This document shows positions 39,981 through 52,450 of a stretch of 64,000 bases of DNA, piece after piece; position 1 is the stretch's first letter; each line of letters begins with the position of its first letter. Under the pieces are notes generated by a model. That model was not told the DNA's origin. It did not search any database and saw only the letters and a program-made list of their open reading frames with translations. The position numbers and the translations under genes are program-made. The DNA is from Escarpia spicata (lineage: Eukaryota > Annelida > Polychaeta > Sabellida > Siboglinidae), in NCBI GenBank assembly GCA_963995525.1, contig OZ023217.1, forward strand, positions 27,889,587 through 27,953,586. Reading direction: 5' to 3'.

Positions 39981-41139
39981 TTACACAGAGCCACTGGAAA
40001 GTGCTGTGCAGAATTTAGCAACAGTAATAAACAGCTTGCCCCTGGAGGCAGATATATAAGTATAGAAACCTGTTGTCATACACCCTTCCCTCCTTGAACT
40101 GATGATAACAAACTTTGCTTTCATATTCTACACATTCAAAGTTGTATGGCAATTTATATATAAAAGGGCAAGGCACTCTTGTTTCTATACTACACATACA
40201 GGAAGGGTTTAATGCTCACAATTTATGGAAATTTAAAACATAAATAATGTGCATATGACAGCAGGTACCACCCCTATTGAGGTAAAAAAGAATTATGTTT
40301 GAGCAGAACATCAGGGCAGGTGTAATTGTATCTTAGGGTTTTGTTGATTCAAGGGATGAGCTGTTCATTTAAATTGGAGGTTTGAAGGGGTGCAATTGTA
40401 TGATCTGAATGGGGCGTGAAGATGGAGAGGGTGCAATTGGAGGCTCTCAATATATGGTGCAGTTGGAGGTCTAAAAGGAACCTCCTCAAAAATTAACCAC
40501 ACAGTAGGCCTGCAATGCAAAACTAAAACACACAAATTCTGAATGCCAGGTAAGCCTGTAAAACAATTTTTTTTAAATAATTTGTTAAGGGATAAAAACC
40601 AAGTGTAATAGCCAACTGATTTCAGATAAAGAGATGACTGGCAAGCTCATGCAGTTTGGTGATTTTGGTGGGTGATTAGTTTAATGCGACCTTAATTGTC
40701 TGTCTCCTAAGTCAGGTTGGTATGTAAACAAAAAATTCCATGGTGACAGTCCAATTACTGTCACAAACAGACTGTCTTGCCTGAGAACTGTTATTGACAA
40801 CATGTGTACTGCCATTCTAGGTATCGTGATTCACAGCCTGTGACTCACATTGACATAGTTCAAGACAGCTTAAATTACAAGGATAGGCCAACTAACAGCC
40901 AGTAGCATTTCAATCGCACTTGGGATGCCTGTCTAATAAATAGTATTACTAGTTGTAGCAAGTGCTGGTAGTACCAACAATTACAGTTGTAGTTACTGGG
41001 AAGTGGGTATACACAGTTTTTTTATGATCAACCACTCCACCTTAATGGGTCATGTCCAACTATAGTCCTACTATTTGTCCAGCTTGCTTTGTCTAGACAT
41101 GTACACAGAAACACAATAATGAACTTCATGAGTATAGTA
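39981..41139. other. Upstream region of IkB-like gene; minisatellite-like relic near 40380-40490
   Basis: Mostly unique AT-rich DNA. In reverse complement, 40380-40490 reads 'cctccaactgcacc' and 'gcctccaattgcaccctc' motifs like the edges of the 59-bp array at 8776-10745, so both may stem from one dispersed repeat. No exon identified. Confidence 0.45.
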
Positions 41140-41985
41140 CCATCAAAACTACCAAAAGAAGGCTCCAGGTGGGCATGAAGTTATTAGAGTAAGTGAAGGA
41201 CAGGCAATAGCAAGAAGGCCTACCAATAATAAGTTGTGAAAGACCTGACATAAGTGAAGAAAGAGGTAACAACGACCATCCAAGACAAATCTGGGAAATG
41301 CCTTACAGAAGAACAACAGATTCTCAAACCAATGGATGGAAAACTGCTCCAAACTGTACAACTACAAGACCAACGGAGACCCATCGATACTAAATTGTCC
41401 ATAGACCACTGAAGAGCTACCCCATTCTTCGTGAGGAAGTGGAGGCTGCAGTGAAATCTCTGAAAAAGGAAAGTCAGCTGGAATTGACAACATACCAGCA
41501 GAACTGGTTTATGCTGGGGGAGAAGCCTTGATCACCACCTTCACAACAATTTGCAACCAGATCTGGCAGACAGGAGAATGGCCCACCACATGGACCCAGT
41601 CACTGATCATCATGCTTCCCAAGAAAGGCAACCTACAGCTGTGCCAAAATTATAGAACATTCTGCCTCATTAGTCACCCGAGCATGCTGTAAATCCTACT
41701 CAACCAACAGACTCAAATCCCAGGCGGAAAAGATCATCGCAGAAGAATAGGCAGGTTTTCGAACAGGACGGAGCACCAGTGAACAGATCTGCAACCATAC
41801 AATTTTTTGTGAGAAACACCTTCAACACCAGCAAAGTCTGTACTATGTCTTCATAGACTTTAAAAAGGCCTTTGATAGCCATTAGGGTATGGCATTCGGC
41901 CCTATGGGCGACCATGAGGAAGTACAACATTGGCTCCAATCTTGTCTGAACCATTGGTTTCGAACATTAGGCAAATTCATTCACA
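41140..41985 (+). mobile_element. LINE reverse transcriptase relic
   Basis: + strand translation gives linker TTTIQDKSGKCLTEEQQIL, then ILREEVEAAVKSLKKG, KSAGIDNIPAELVYAGGEAL, IIMLPKKGNLQ, IIAEEQAGFRTGRSTSEQIC and VFIDFKKAFDS across some stops. This is the N-terminal half of a RT common in invertebrate gene sets. Truncated before the catalytic xADD motif. Dead copy. Confidence 0.85.
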
Positions 41986-42149
41986 CCACTTTGTATATAT
42001 CTTTTGAAAAATATACCCTAAAGTAGGTGGTTCCTTTATCTAATACTTTAGTGATTTAGTAATTTGTGTAGGACAAGAGTCACACAGGTTGGTGCACTAT
42101 GATATTGTGCAAAGCGTAGACGTGGTGCATACATGGAAACTTGGCCAGA

Positions 42150-42890
42150 TACAACAAAAATAAGCTTAAGATGAGTAGGCCTTTGTATAATAGACGGGCC
42201 CATGCCAGGCCTAGACAGACAGGCTTGTGTAAGATAGATGGGCCCTTCCCAGGCCAAGACAGTCAGGCCTGTGTAAGATAGACCGGCCCATGCCAGGCCA
42301 AGATAGGCAGGCCTGTGTAAAACAGATGGGCCATGCCATGCCAAGACAGGCAGGCCTGTGTATAACAGATGGGCCATGTCAGGCCAAGACAGGCAGGCCT
42401 GTGTAAGATAGACGGGCCATGCCAGGCATAGAGAGGCAGGCCTGTGTAAGACAGACGGGCCGTGCCAGGCCAAGACAGGCAGGCCTGTGTAACACTGGTG
42501 TGGCCATGCCAGGCCTAGACAGGCAGGCCTGGGTAAGACTGGTGTGATTGTGTCAGGCCAAGAAAGGCAGACCTGTGTAAGACTGGTGCAGCTGTGCCTG
42601 GCCAAGACAGGCAGGCCTGTGTAAGACAGATGGGCCTTGCCAAGCCTAGGCAGGCAGCCCTATGTAAAACAGACAGGCCATGCCAGGACTAGACAGACAG
42701 GCCTGTGTAAGACAGACAGGCCATGCCAGGCCTAAACAGGCAGGCCTGTGTAAGATTGATGCGGCTATGCCAGGCCAAGACAGACAGGCCTGTGTAAGAC
42801 AGACGGGCCATGCCAAGCCAAGACAGGCAGGCCTGTGTAAGACTTGATGTGGCTGTGTCAGGTCTAGACAACACTGACATGCAAGTGTGC
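42150..42890. repeat. 43-bp tandem repeat (about 17 units)
   Basis: Unit 'ggcctgtgtaagacagacgg' plus 'gccatgccaggccaagacaggca', mostly 43-45 bp. Because 43 = 3x14+1, consecutive units fall in different frames. On the - strand all three frames are largely stop-free, producing a 185-codon and a 147-codon ORF of LTQACLSW / YTGLPVLAWHG / HRPAYLGLAW blocks. Confidence 0.95.
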
Positions 42891-44223
42891 CGAAGATGGA
42901 TAGGCCTACGTAAGACCGATTGGGCTGTGCAAGACCTAGGCTGAAGACACACCATGCGAGGCTGAAGCCATGAACAACTGAGACGAACAAACATACAAAA
43001 TCGTTACAGAGCTGAACCATGGGAAGAAACCTGGCCTGACAAGATGGACAATCGCATGTGTAGGGAGATGATTCAACGTAAAGGGGCAAACTTAGTTATG
43101 TGAGCCTTCAATACCTGACAACTGGAATGATCCTAGACTGTGCAGTACATTACGCGTCACATGTTGTATGTGTCATGTGTCCTTGATTCTTTACATCTTA
43201 GTTATTTTGGCTAGTCCTATTAACATTATTCAGCTGTATTAAATCATTGAGCATCCATAATTGTGATATTTACTAGGGCAGTCGTCATTTGCATACATAA
43301 TAGGGACTTCCCATACACTCAAGCCACCTATTTATAGGAGACAATTGGAACCATGACACTGCCTTTGGGTGGCAATCTTGTTACAGATACTGTGACAGCA
43401 TGTCACTAACATTGGTATCTGATCCATCATAACTTTAATTCTAAAACACTCATAATTAAAAGCTGTTTGGTGATCTTGCACACACTTCCCAGAGGCTAAA
43501 CATGAGGTTTGCAGTCACAGATCAGATTTTGACGGATCATTTCGCCTTACTTAGTTTTGACAGCGTTTTTGATAAGGTTTCGTAATTACCACGTATAAAA
43601 CATATAGATGTAGTATACTGGTCCAACCAGACTCTGCCAAGTGTAAGTCGAATATGCCATTTTCATAAAAATCTACATAGCGACACTGTTGCATGTGGGA
43701 TCAATATTCTAAATAAGTTGGAACCTGTTGTTTTCATTAATGGTGGGCAAATACATTTTTCTAGAAACATTGTTTTTACTTACAATTTTATCAAAAATGG
43801 AAATACATTTTGTAACATTTGGATACTACCTACTTCTGCTAAGTCATGTTCAAAATCATCCCTGTATGACAAGATGTATTTACATTAAACGTATAAGCGC
43901 CATGGACTGTTCGATAACTCTTCTGTGATGATCTAAGTATTAACAGTTGCATACAATTTTGCCCGATATAATGAAATATTGTGGATGCTTACATGACTGT
44001 CAGAGATGGCGCATGGTAGACACGTAATCTGCATTCACTACAAACATTCTCAAAACAAGTCTCAAAAACCTGTTTGCCTTGTTTTAAATTAAAACAAATA
44101 ACTTTGTTGCAACTTTGTAGATGTCCTTTAATTGCTCCCAGTGACTGATAAATCTGACTAAGCATTCCAATAACCATGTGTTTATGAGTGATGAACTGTA
44201 ATTTGTAAAGTTGAAAAGCAGCC
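42891..44223. other. No feature recognised
   Basis: AT-rich sequence. The - strand ORF at 43989-44177 is cysteine-containing but matches nothing I know. Confidence 0.35.
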
Positions 44224-44374
44224 TGTCATGTCCTTGGACCATGCTTAAAGATTATCGTAATGAACGACAAACTTTATTCTAGAAACAAGCACAACATCAA
44301 CCACAAGGTTACCAAGACTAAACAGTCTGTTTAGTAGTTCCGTCCAAATCCATTGTATGGCATAATACATCACA
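44224..44374 (-). repeat. Possible LTR (about 151 bp) with adjacent purine tract
   Basis: Read on the - strand it begins TGTGATGTATTATG, contains an AATAAA in TAGAATAAAG and ends ACATGACA. It is preceded by AAACTAAAGGGGGAGTAA, a typical polypurine tract (44375-44392). It would be the 3' LTR of an element whose body to the right is not recognisable. Confidence 0.45.
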
Positions 44375-44392
44375 TTACTCCCCCTTTAGTTT

Positions 44393-44874
44393 CATCAAAC
44401 AAAAGTCAATTCCAACATTCTTCAGTGTATACAACATTTATGGTGAGGTGGCATTATTCTGATCTTATATGCTGCTACAATCTCAACATGAAAACTACCC
44501 AGTACTAAATTAAGTTTAATTAAAAAAATAAGGTGACACTAATTGCTAAACATGAGCCAACTGGAACGCAGCAACAAGTGCTAAAATCAAGTGTCAAGAC
44601 AAACTTAAACTAAGTCAAAGGTAAGTCACAAGTCAAGAGATGTGTATTCAATTCAATTAGTTTATTCCAAAATATTACATTCATATAAAATATAGACTAG
44701 ATTATGACTAATAATTGTAAATATATAGCAACTTTTGCCAGTGACGACACAGTGGTGATGCGTATAATGTATCACTGTTCATAGAATCATAATACTCTGT
44801 AATATTGCACTACCTGATTTAGCTACATATGTCATAAAATTATGCACATTTTTTTCTGATCAACATTTAGCAGG
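44393..44874. other. No feature recognised
   Basis: AT-rich DNA, possibly decayed interior of the LTR element whose end lies at 44224-44392. Confidence 0.3.
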
Positions 44875-45402
44875 TGGGTAACAAACATACAAATGTGTTA
44901 ACACTACAATCTGTAGGCAACAATCTAAAGACATTATTGTATGCTACACACAGATTTCTAAATGATTCTGTTCTATAATTCCACCATAACCGAGACATAT
45001 ATATATATATAATGAAGTACAATATGATCTGAACAGAGTACACTTTACAACGTATGTACACATATAGAATTTTCTGATTAAGGCATTACCCTGAGCATAG
45101 ATTCGTTTGTATTGCCTAAGTAGCCATATCGTCATTGTCACCGAGATCTTCCGTGATAATATGCCCAAGATATTTACTTTTGCTAACTCTTGGACTTGGT
45201 AATGTTTCACCATTGAATACAAAGTTTGGGAGGTGTATATATATATCCTTGAATCTTTTACAGCAAAAAACCATAACATTACTTTTGGCACTATTATATT
45301 TGATATCATGTTCTATTCCATATTCTGAAGACAGATAACAACACTGATAAACCCATAGGTGAGGGAGCCAAAAGCACTAAATCATCAGTATACGTCAAAT
45401 GA
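44875..45402 (-). pseudogene. LINE 3' fragment (RT C-terminal part)
   Basis: - strand frames show LTYTDDLVLLAPSPMGLSVL (an x-x-DD RT motif), then YAQGNALIRKFYMCTYVVK, CTLFRSYCTSLY and LGYGGIIEQN / LWWNYRTESF with frameshifts. Order and motifs fit the RT end and C-terminal domain of a LINE. It ends exactly at the TTAA transposon at 45403. Confidence 0.8.
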
Positions 45403-48400
45403 TTAAAGGTCCTCAACCAATTCGTTTGATCATCGCCAATCCGGTTCTTTTGGGTCCAGATGTGTAATGTGTGAATAGTATAACTAGTGCGTATAGTCGG
45501 TTTTTTAAAATGCATTCTTTTTTTATCGTCAAAAAAATATTTGTCGTTACACGGGGTATAGCTGGCGAAAGCCAATTGCACTGTCGACCTCCTGCGCCAT
45601 TTTGGTCACGTGCTTTACGCGAGATTGGCATCCCACATATTCAAAAACAATAACAACACACACGTGCTTTAGTGTATCAAGATGAAGATTCCAAAGTGGT
45701 TATACGAAGGTACATATTACACTATCGCAGTTAGCAACAAGAATGAGTAGCCGTGTATTAATTCAACGAGAATTGCAACTTGCGAACATCTACACTCGAC
45801 TCGAGGCCGACTCTAACTTCTAACTAAGCCAGTCATCAGGTCCATGTCCATGACCATATCAGCCAGAGATTCAGTCAGAGGCTGTGACAACGAGCATAAT
45901 ATTTGATATGTATTGTATTTGGTTATGTAGTATCTTGTTATAAGCTATGTTATTGTGACAATACATATAGAGAGTAGATGACGTGAGGGTGCGAAATGAC
46001 AAGTAACATTGGTTTGACAGTAGGCCCCTGTTAATCATGCAAGCAACATAGTCAGGGAGCATCCCTAAATTCGTGCAACAGAATGTCAAACACGGGAGTA
46101 TTATATTGGTGATCATAATTATTAAAACAGTGTTTTGTGACTCACATTTTGATACTATTACTGCATATTATATCACAACCATGATGGTGATGATGATTTT
46201 ATTCAATATAAAATGTAAACATGTAAATACATCAAATATAAATACAGCTAGAGTACACCATATATAAGGATTACAAGAAAATGCCCACAGTTGTTTCCGT
46301 TGTGGTCCTTGGTGCCTGGCTATAGTTTATGTAATTGGTATCCTCCTATTATGATGTCGCTAGAGGCCGCACTGCAACCCAAGAATGGGAATGAGAGGAG
46401 GCAGAAGAGGAGCTAAGGCGGTCACCTGGGTCAGGCAGACACAGAGAGGATACATAATCTGCACAGGCCCACATTTGATCAATCCAGGTAATTTCAAATT
46501 TATAACAATCAACCATATATATTATTAACAAATTTTAATGTGCACATTTACATATATATTTGTTTTCATACACATTTTATTTAGTAATAACATCTTGGAC
46601 ATGGAAAACTAGCATATGGCGATGACTCAGAAATAAGTTTATAAAATCAATTATTCATTTTTGAAGAAGGTAAACATACATGTTATGAACCTTTGAATAC
46701 TTGGCGATGAAAATACACTGTTAGCATCACAATAACACCCCATTCTGTCATTTCCAACATTCACCTTGACCATTAAACCTCAGACAGAACCTTAAAATGT
46801 CAAACATAAATATGTGTAGTAGTTACACATGGCAGACACTGACATGAATTTGTATACTGAAAACAAAACAAAAAATATAAGTGCTCTTTACTGGTGCTTT
46901 ACTGATTAGCAGAATTCAAATCAGTCTATAATATTGACTAAGATCAGGCTTCACTGTAATGAAATTGAAACATTTTTAATTAATGTAATGACAATGAACA
47001 CCTTGTAAAGAAAAATAATTTCTGTTCCTAAAATATCAACATGTATAGATGCAGCTGTAGTTGCACATTTCTTGTTGCTGTTTTTCTTGTGAAATGCTGC
47101 AGGTCACACATGAAACATTATTTTATATTTACTGATTATGACAATGAACATTCCATAATTATTTATTCCCAACACTACAATTTTTGTTTACTGAATATAT
47201 GCTTTTCTTTACAGGAGATTGGACTAGTGTGCTTAGTACCACTAGTTCTCCAAGTTAATATGGTATACTTCAGGATCTCGGACAAGATTCTACAGCCATG
47301 CAGCATATTAATGGTTCAAAATGTGAATGTCCACCAACTGATCCCAATTGTGTCGTGAGTTGCATCTGTGACAGATTCCCCAGTGCCGATGGGGTGTACA
47401 CTGGCTTCCAGGTCAGTCAGTTAGCTTGACTGACTAATAACCAATGTAAAATGCAGGATGCTCGACATACGAATATGGTGATGCCTGACTAGCTCTGCAG
47501 TTGGTGATGGACCGGTGGGTGCCAGGGTCTGGCAGATATAGCATGAGTCTTCGGGCAACAACTCTTGATGCTGTGAGACAGGTTCAGTGTCAAGCATTCT
47601 TCGGTGAACTACATCGGTTTGGATATCAATGACATCACTGTATGTATTTGCTGTCTTCAATGGTACTGCATACCAGCTTCCTGACATTTTGCTGTACATC
47701 CGCATTTACCTATACCGGAGACAAAGAGACAATTAGCATAGCTCTGACATGTATTATATTTTATATGTGATGACATATTTATCAAAAGTCAATAATACAC
47801 AGTATTTATATTCAATTCAACTTTAACTTTTAGCAGTGTCCATAAAAAATACATCAATTATCCAGCATTGTTACATTGGTAGGGTTTCATTGACTTTGTG
47901 TTGCTGATAGTCAGTGACAGCCAGTCGAGTTTTTGCAACATACACCAGGTACTTGTATTAGTGATTGTACATGTAGTTCTCGGTCACATGGCGATGACCC
48001 TGACTAGTCTAGTCACTATTATTTGTTGAGTTGTAAACATACATACCAAGCATTAATTCTTTCTCATTGGTTTACATTTTATGGGCATGCGATATTAAAA
48101 ATTGTTGTTAAATACACATAATTGTTTAGTCACTAATTTTGTAAGTTGTAAACATACAAGGCATGTATAAACTACAACTAGCATTTGACATCATGTGTAC
48201 TAGTGTTATTTTTTGTACAAAGAATCTTGATGAAAGTAAATGTTTGTTTTTTATATGTACCTGACATTTTTTCAACCACTTTTTAATTGTTTTTCTATTG
48301 TTGTTTTGTATTTTATGTGCATGTGATGTGTATGTGATATTAACAATTATTACATTATACACATCACGTGCAGTGATTGTACCTGTAGTTGTATTGTGCT

Positions 48401-48563
48401 TTTCATTATTTTGTAGTCAATCTCATCAAATAGTTTTAGTAAAATGTTTTCACTTTACATTGTCTTTACTTTAATTCACATGCATTTCTAACAACAATAT
48501 GCAATTTAACGAGGACACACATTACTGCAAAATCCTCATGCAGACAAACAAAACTATCACATA

Positions 48564-48847
48564 CAGGGGTGGATCTAGAAATCGAGTCTGGGGGGCACAA
48601 AAACCTCCAATGGCAGCCGAACCAAATGGTGCAGTCTAAATGTTGTCGCTATCATGCTGCCATAACTTCAGCTGCTCCACTGGAGTGGTGATATCGGAAG
48701 ATGTAATAACTTCAGCTTATTGTTATTACCTAAATTGGGGCACATTTCAAACGGTCTGGGTGGGCACAGTCGCGTGGGCCCATTATAAAAGATCTGCAGA
48801 CACGCCAAATTCTTAAGGTCTAAGGGGGCCGCCTGGATCTGCCTATG
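48564..48847. mobile_element. Nested MITE, about 284 bp
   Basis: Ends CAGGGGTGGATCTAG and, inverted, CATAGGCAGATCCAG form an imperfect terminal repeat. ACATAC occurs on both sides. Copy B keeps only part of this MITE (about 57171-57318). Confidence 0.65.
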
Positions 48848-49219
48848 ACATACTTGTTTATTGCTTGTATTTATAATTTTGATAACACGTTTGGTGACAG
48901 AGTAACCACATTTGACAACACTCATTTACCTGAAGGTGAAGAGCTTTGAGTAAGAGTAATTTTTAATATAAAAGTAATAGATTAGTTAAATTACTATTAC
49001 ATTACTGTTGTTCGTAAACGATGTACATATTGTTTTTGTTCAATCTATTACTATTGGTTCAATAATTATAATCGTTACGGATAATTTATAATGCATTTAT
49101 ACTATTACTATTATCCTAAGCCTACTTAGACTACTAGCCTACTACCATATACGGCATAGACATAATATAGTCACTATCATTGACATAGGTATACTGTTAG
49201 CTGATACTAGACTATAGTC

Positions 49220-49282
49220 ATTGTTTATCTTTTAGTCATAGCCATGGGCCATGGCATTGGCTATGACTAAAAGATAAACAAT
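49220..49282. repeat. Perfect 25-bp inverted repeat, 13-nt loop
   Basis: Arms 49220-49244 and 49258-49282 are exact reverse complements (core CTTTTAGTCATAGCCA). The loop is TGGGCCATGGCAT. It lies inside transposon copy A. Confidence 0.9.
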
Positions 49283-49370
49283 CATATAAATTTGGTACAA
49301 GTAACATTAATATGTATACTCATACATCTAAATATACGTGATTATAGCTGAATAATTCGAAATTACTAAC

Positions 49371-49614
49371 CTGTCTGGAAGAACCTTTGCGAACGATGCA
49401 TCTCATCTGTTGATGTTGTTACTGACCCCACGGCACGGGCAACGGCCCACGTCCAGAGTCCACTGGCACTGTTGCCAACTCCTTCTGTTTACTTTGTTTC
49501 GTTCCATAGTCGTTAGCAAATAGAAATACACCTTTATGCACGGGTACTGTCTTTGTCTGTCTAATTAACCCATTTTGCTGTGTCGGTGGCATATGTTCGT
49601 GGATGTCCACTCAT
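49371..49614 (-). pseudogene. First-exon remnant of the TTAA transposon gene, copy A
   Basis: Starts ATG at 49614, reads MSGHPRTYATDTAKWVN and then stops. The exon ends at CAG|gttagt. It is homologous to 55601-55783 in copy B, including the donor. Confidence 0.6.
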
Positions 49615-49916
49615 TACCTAAACTCGGAATTCCATAACATCAACAGTGCCAAAGGTTGGGGTCAAAGGTCAATACCGCCCATAATTTGCGATCACGAGAA
49701 GACAAGAACGCGATTCCATGCAAAGTTCAATGTCCATACTCAGCTAAAATCGAAGCAAACGAGAGTTCGCAGTTTTTCTATTAATTTATAAAACCGAATT
49801 AATACGTATGCATAAACGAACTAGGATATCATTGGGGAGTACTTGAATCCTGTTTTTTTCTGAAATTACTAAGAAACGCGAGGAGCAAAACAATCGAATT
49901 GGTTGAGTACCTTTAA

Positions 49917-51851
49917 TTAACGACATGCCTATTGGCTATTAGAATTAGTATTATACAACGACATGCCTATTAGTAATTTAGTATTATACATCTTATAGAA
50001 ATGGGTATAACTTATAATTATGAGCTATATATATATAGATCGAGGTGATATGTGTACAGGCTTATGTTAGTTTACTTGTAATAGTTGTAGTAACTTGTAC
50101 TGAGTTTACTTACGTCTTTAGTTTAGGCTTACCCGCTTAGCCTTAGGCCTTAGCCTAGCCTGGTAAGTGGTATACTAATCTAACGCTGTCGTAAAAGTGT
50201 GTTACTTTACCCATATCAGACGGAACGGTGGCCACGTCAAACTTGCCTGGTATTGTGGTAATATCCGTGTACAGACTGAGTCCTGATGATGATCGGAAAC
50301 TTCTGACGACTGTCTTTGCATGACAAACTGTTAACATTGGGGAAAACTGCGGAAAACGTGACAGCTCCAAACATCGAAGCGGAAGTAAATGCTGTTTTAT
50401 GATTGGTTGCAGCTTACGTACCAAGAATGTCAATAAATAAATCCGCCAGGTTACAGCACTCGTATTTTATCGTTCAGTGACCAGAAAGGCGACCAGAATC
50501 GATTTTTGCTTATTCATAATTATTATGATGTTCATACATTTTTGTATGTGTATAATTTTGTCAAAATGCTAGTCTGTTGTAACTGACATAGACCGTAGCG
50601 GGTGCTGTTTACACTTTGCAAAATCGAATTCGATGTCATGTTTGGAGGACAATTTTTCTCTGACTTAGCAACACATCAAGTGGGAAATGCTAAATGCCCA
50701 CTGTTCATGCACATGACGTCGCCCATTTGCGTGCAATTTTACATGCCGCGCATGAATATATTCATATACGGCGGCGTAACGGCGCCGTTAGCGGGTTAAC
50801 GAACGGAAAATGGAGGGAAACGGTTTGTGAAATATGTTAGTTTATGTTTTAGTAAATCATGATAATGCATGCTATCTTCGATAGCTCGTTGCATTCTCTT
50901 ATTCGAAAAGTGAGTATGCCAAGTAGAATGCGTCAACCGTAACTGACTAGAAGTAGAACACAATTATGATGATTATGTGGGACGTTTGGCGGTACACGGG
51001 CATTATGAATTATACCGATTATGGTGATTACCGGACGTTTTGCCTAGGCTTTAAGTTTAATTGTTGATGGCCAGGCTGCCATACATATTAGGCTTTCGTA
51101 AGAATTATTTATCATATGGTTCACAATTTAATTAATGTTTGGGTGGTAACTGAAATGGTCTACACAAAGCGTGCTTAGCCTTAGGCATAGCGTTACAATT
51201 ACATGTAGGCCTACTGTAAGTGTAATAAATGCCTTGCCCTTGTAGTTATACTTATAGTAGTTATACGAAATAAATTCGGGTACTTTTGCTTTTGGTAAGT
51301 TTTGCAGTTAACTTTAGACCCGCAGTTACCAAACTTCACACCATAATATATCTAAAACACCTATTCTACACATGCACAATTATCGCGTGATCAACAAAAT
51401 TAATTTACTGTTTTTTATCGATCAAAATATACAAGAAATTCACTCGTTTTTACATGTATTTATTAAATCCACAGGAAACTCCGGTAGGTGGCGCCACTTT
51501 ATGGATGCCTTCAGACGTGGGGATAGACCACAATTCATTTTATTAACTTTTTGACAATAATTATTATTGTCAAATACAATACAATATTCAATTAATTAAT
51601 TAAATAAGGTTATGTTAAACTTAATGTTGACAGCAGCTTGGAGTATTTATTACAGTTATTAGTTTGAGTAATTATTTCTGCATTTTAATATTGTCTACCA
51701 GAGGTAATTTATCATACTATGATGCAGTCAGTATATATTATTTTGTTTACTAACAGTTTGTTGCAAAATGTAATGATGTATATTGTTTTATATGCTGTAC
51801 TGTGCTATCCATGATGTATACATTAAATATAATAAATAATAATAGTAAAAC
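49917..51851. other. Spacer between the inverted transposons; possible promoter near 50200-50820
   Basis: Mostly AT-rich, but 50200-50820 is richer in CpG. On the - strand an open frame from about 50433 to 50215 ends at GATATGG|gtaaag and contains MLTVCHAKTVVRSFRSSSGL, an Arg/Ser-rich, presequence-like start. CCAAT and a GCGGAAGT ETS-type motif lie just 5'. It may be a first exon of an unidentified - strand gene. No continuation was found. Confidence 0.25.
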
Positions 51852-52450
51852 TTAAACCTGCAATATCATTTCAATTGTTATCCTCCTGGCTTTCCCCCCC
51901 CCCCCGACTAATTTCCCGAAAAAGCAAAGCTATCAAGTATCCCCTATAATATCCTAGTTCATTGGTGCACTTGTGCTACTTCGTTTTGTTGAAATTAATA
52001 AACAAACCGAACTATTTCGAATTTGGTTTCGAGTCGAACGAGTCGAAACTAGCAACACTTACTTGAACATGGACATGCATCTGGAAGTGGAAACTTCATA
52101 TAATAGTATCGTGTTCACGAATTTGGGCGAGACTGACCTCTGACCCTCAAGATTGGTGCCTCGATCAAGCCATTTTTTTTTATAGTGTTTGCAAGGTTTG
52201 ATACGATTACACTTTCTTATTTTACCTTACCTTAGGATACCTTAGGACTGTTCTGATCGCAGGATCCTCTGGGTTCCTCAATGATCAGATCTTCTTCTTC
52301 GGGGTCTAGTGTTAAGAGTTTGTGTTTTCCGGTTCCAATGTTTAATGTTAGTGGGGCTTCATAGTCGTATAATATCTCCTGGGTTGACCAGAATTTATCA
52401 AGGCGGTTTTTAAATGAGTTTATTGATTTTGCTTGTATTACTGAATCAGG

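Larger units (their letters stand above)
45407..49912 (-). mobile_element. TTAA-target DNA transposon, copy A (about 4.5 kb)
   Basis: TTAA at 45403-45406 and 49913-49916 flanks terminal inverted repeats AGGTCCTCAACCAATTCG (left) and AGGTACTCAACCAATTCG (right, inverted). TTAA plus a purine-rich AGG end suggests a Kolobok-type rather than piggyBac-type element; that is inference. The gene direction appears to be -: the first-exon trace starts at ATG 49614 (PRTYATDTAK), and a last-exon trace lies at 46531-46349 (WIDQMWACADYVSSLCLPDP). It is broken by stops. It carries a nested MITE. It matches copy B in inverted orientation over most of its length. Confidence 0.85.

Noticed and set aside
42048..43089. 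ORFs of 185 and 147 codons
   Set aside because: Derived from the 43-bp tandem repeat. No signal peptide, domain or splice structure supports a gene.
45682..45715. Start exon MKIPKWLYEG on the + strand in transposon copy A
   Set aside because: The other coding traces of this transposon run in the opposite direction, and the peptide is too short to support.
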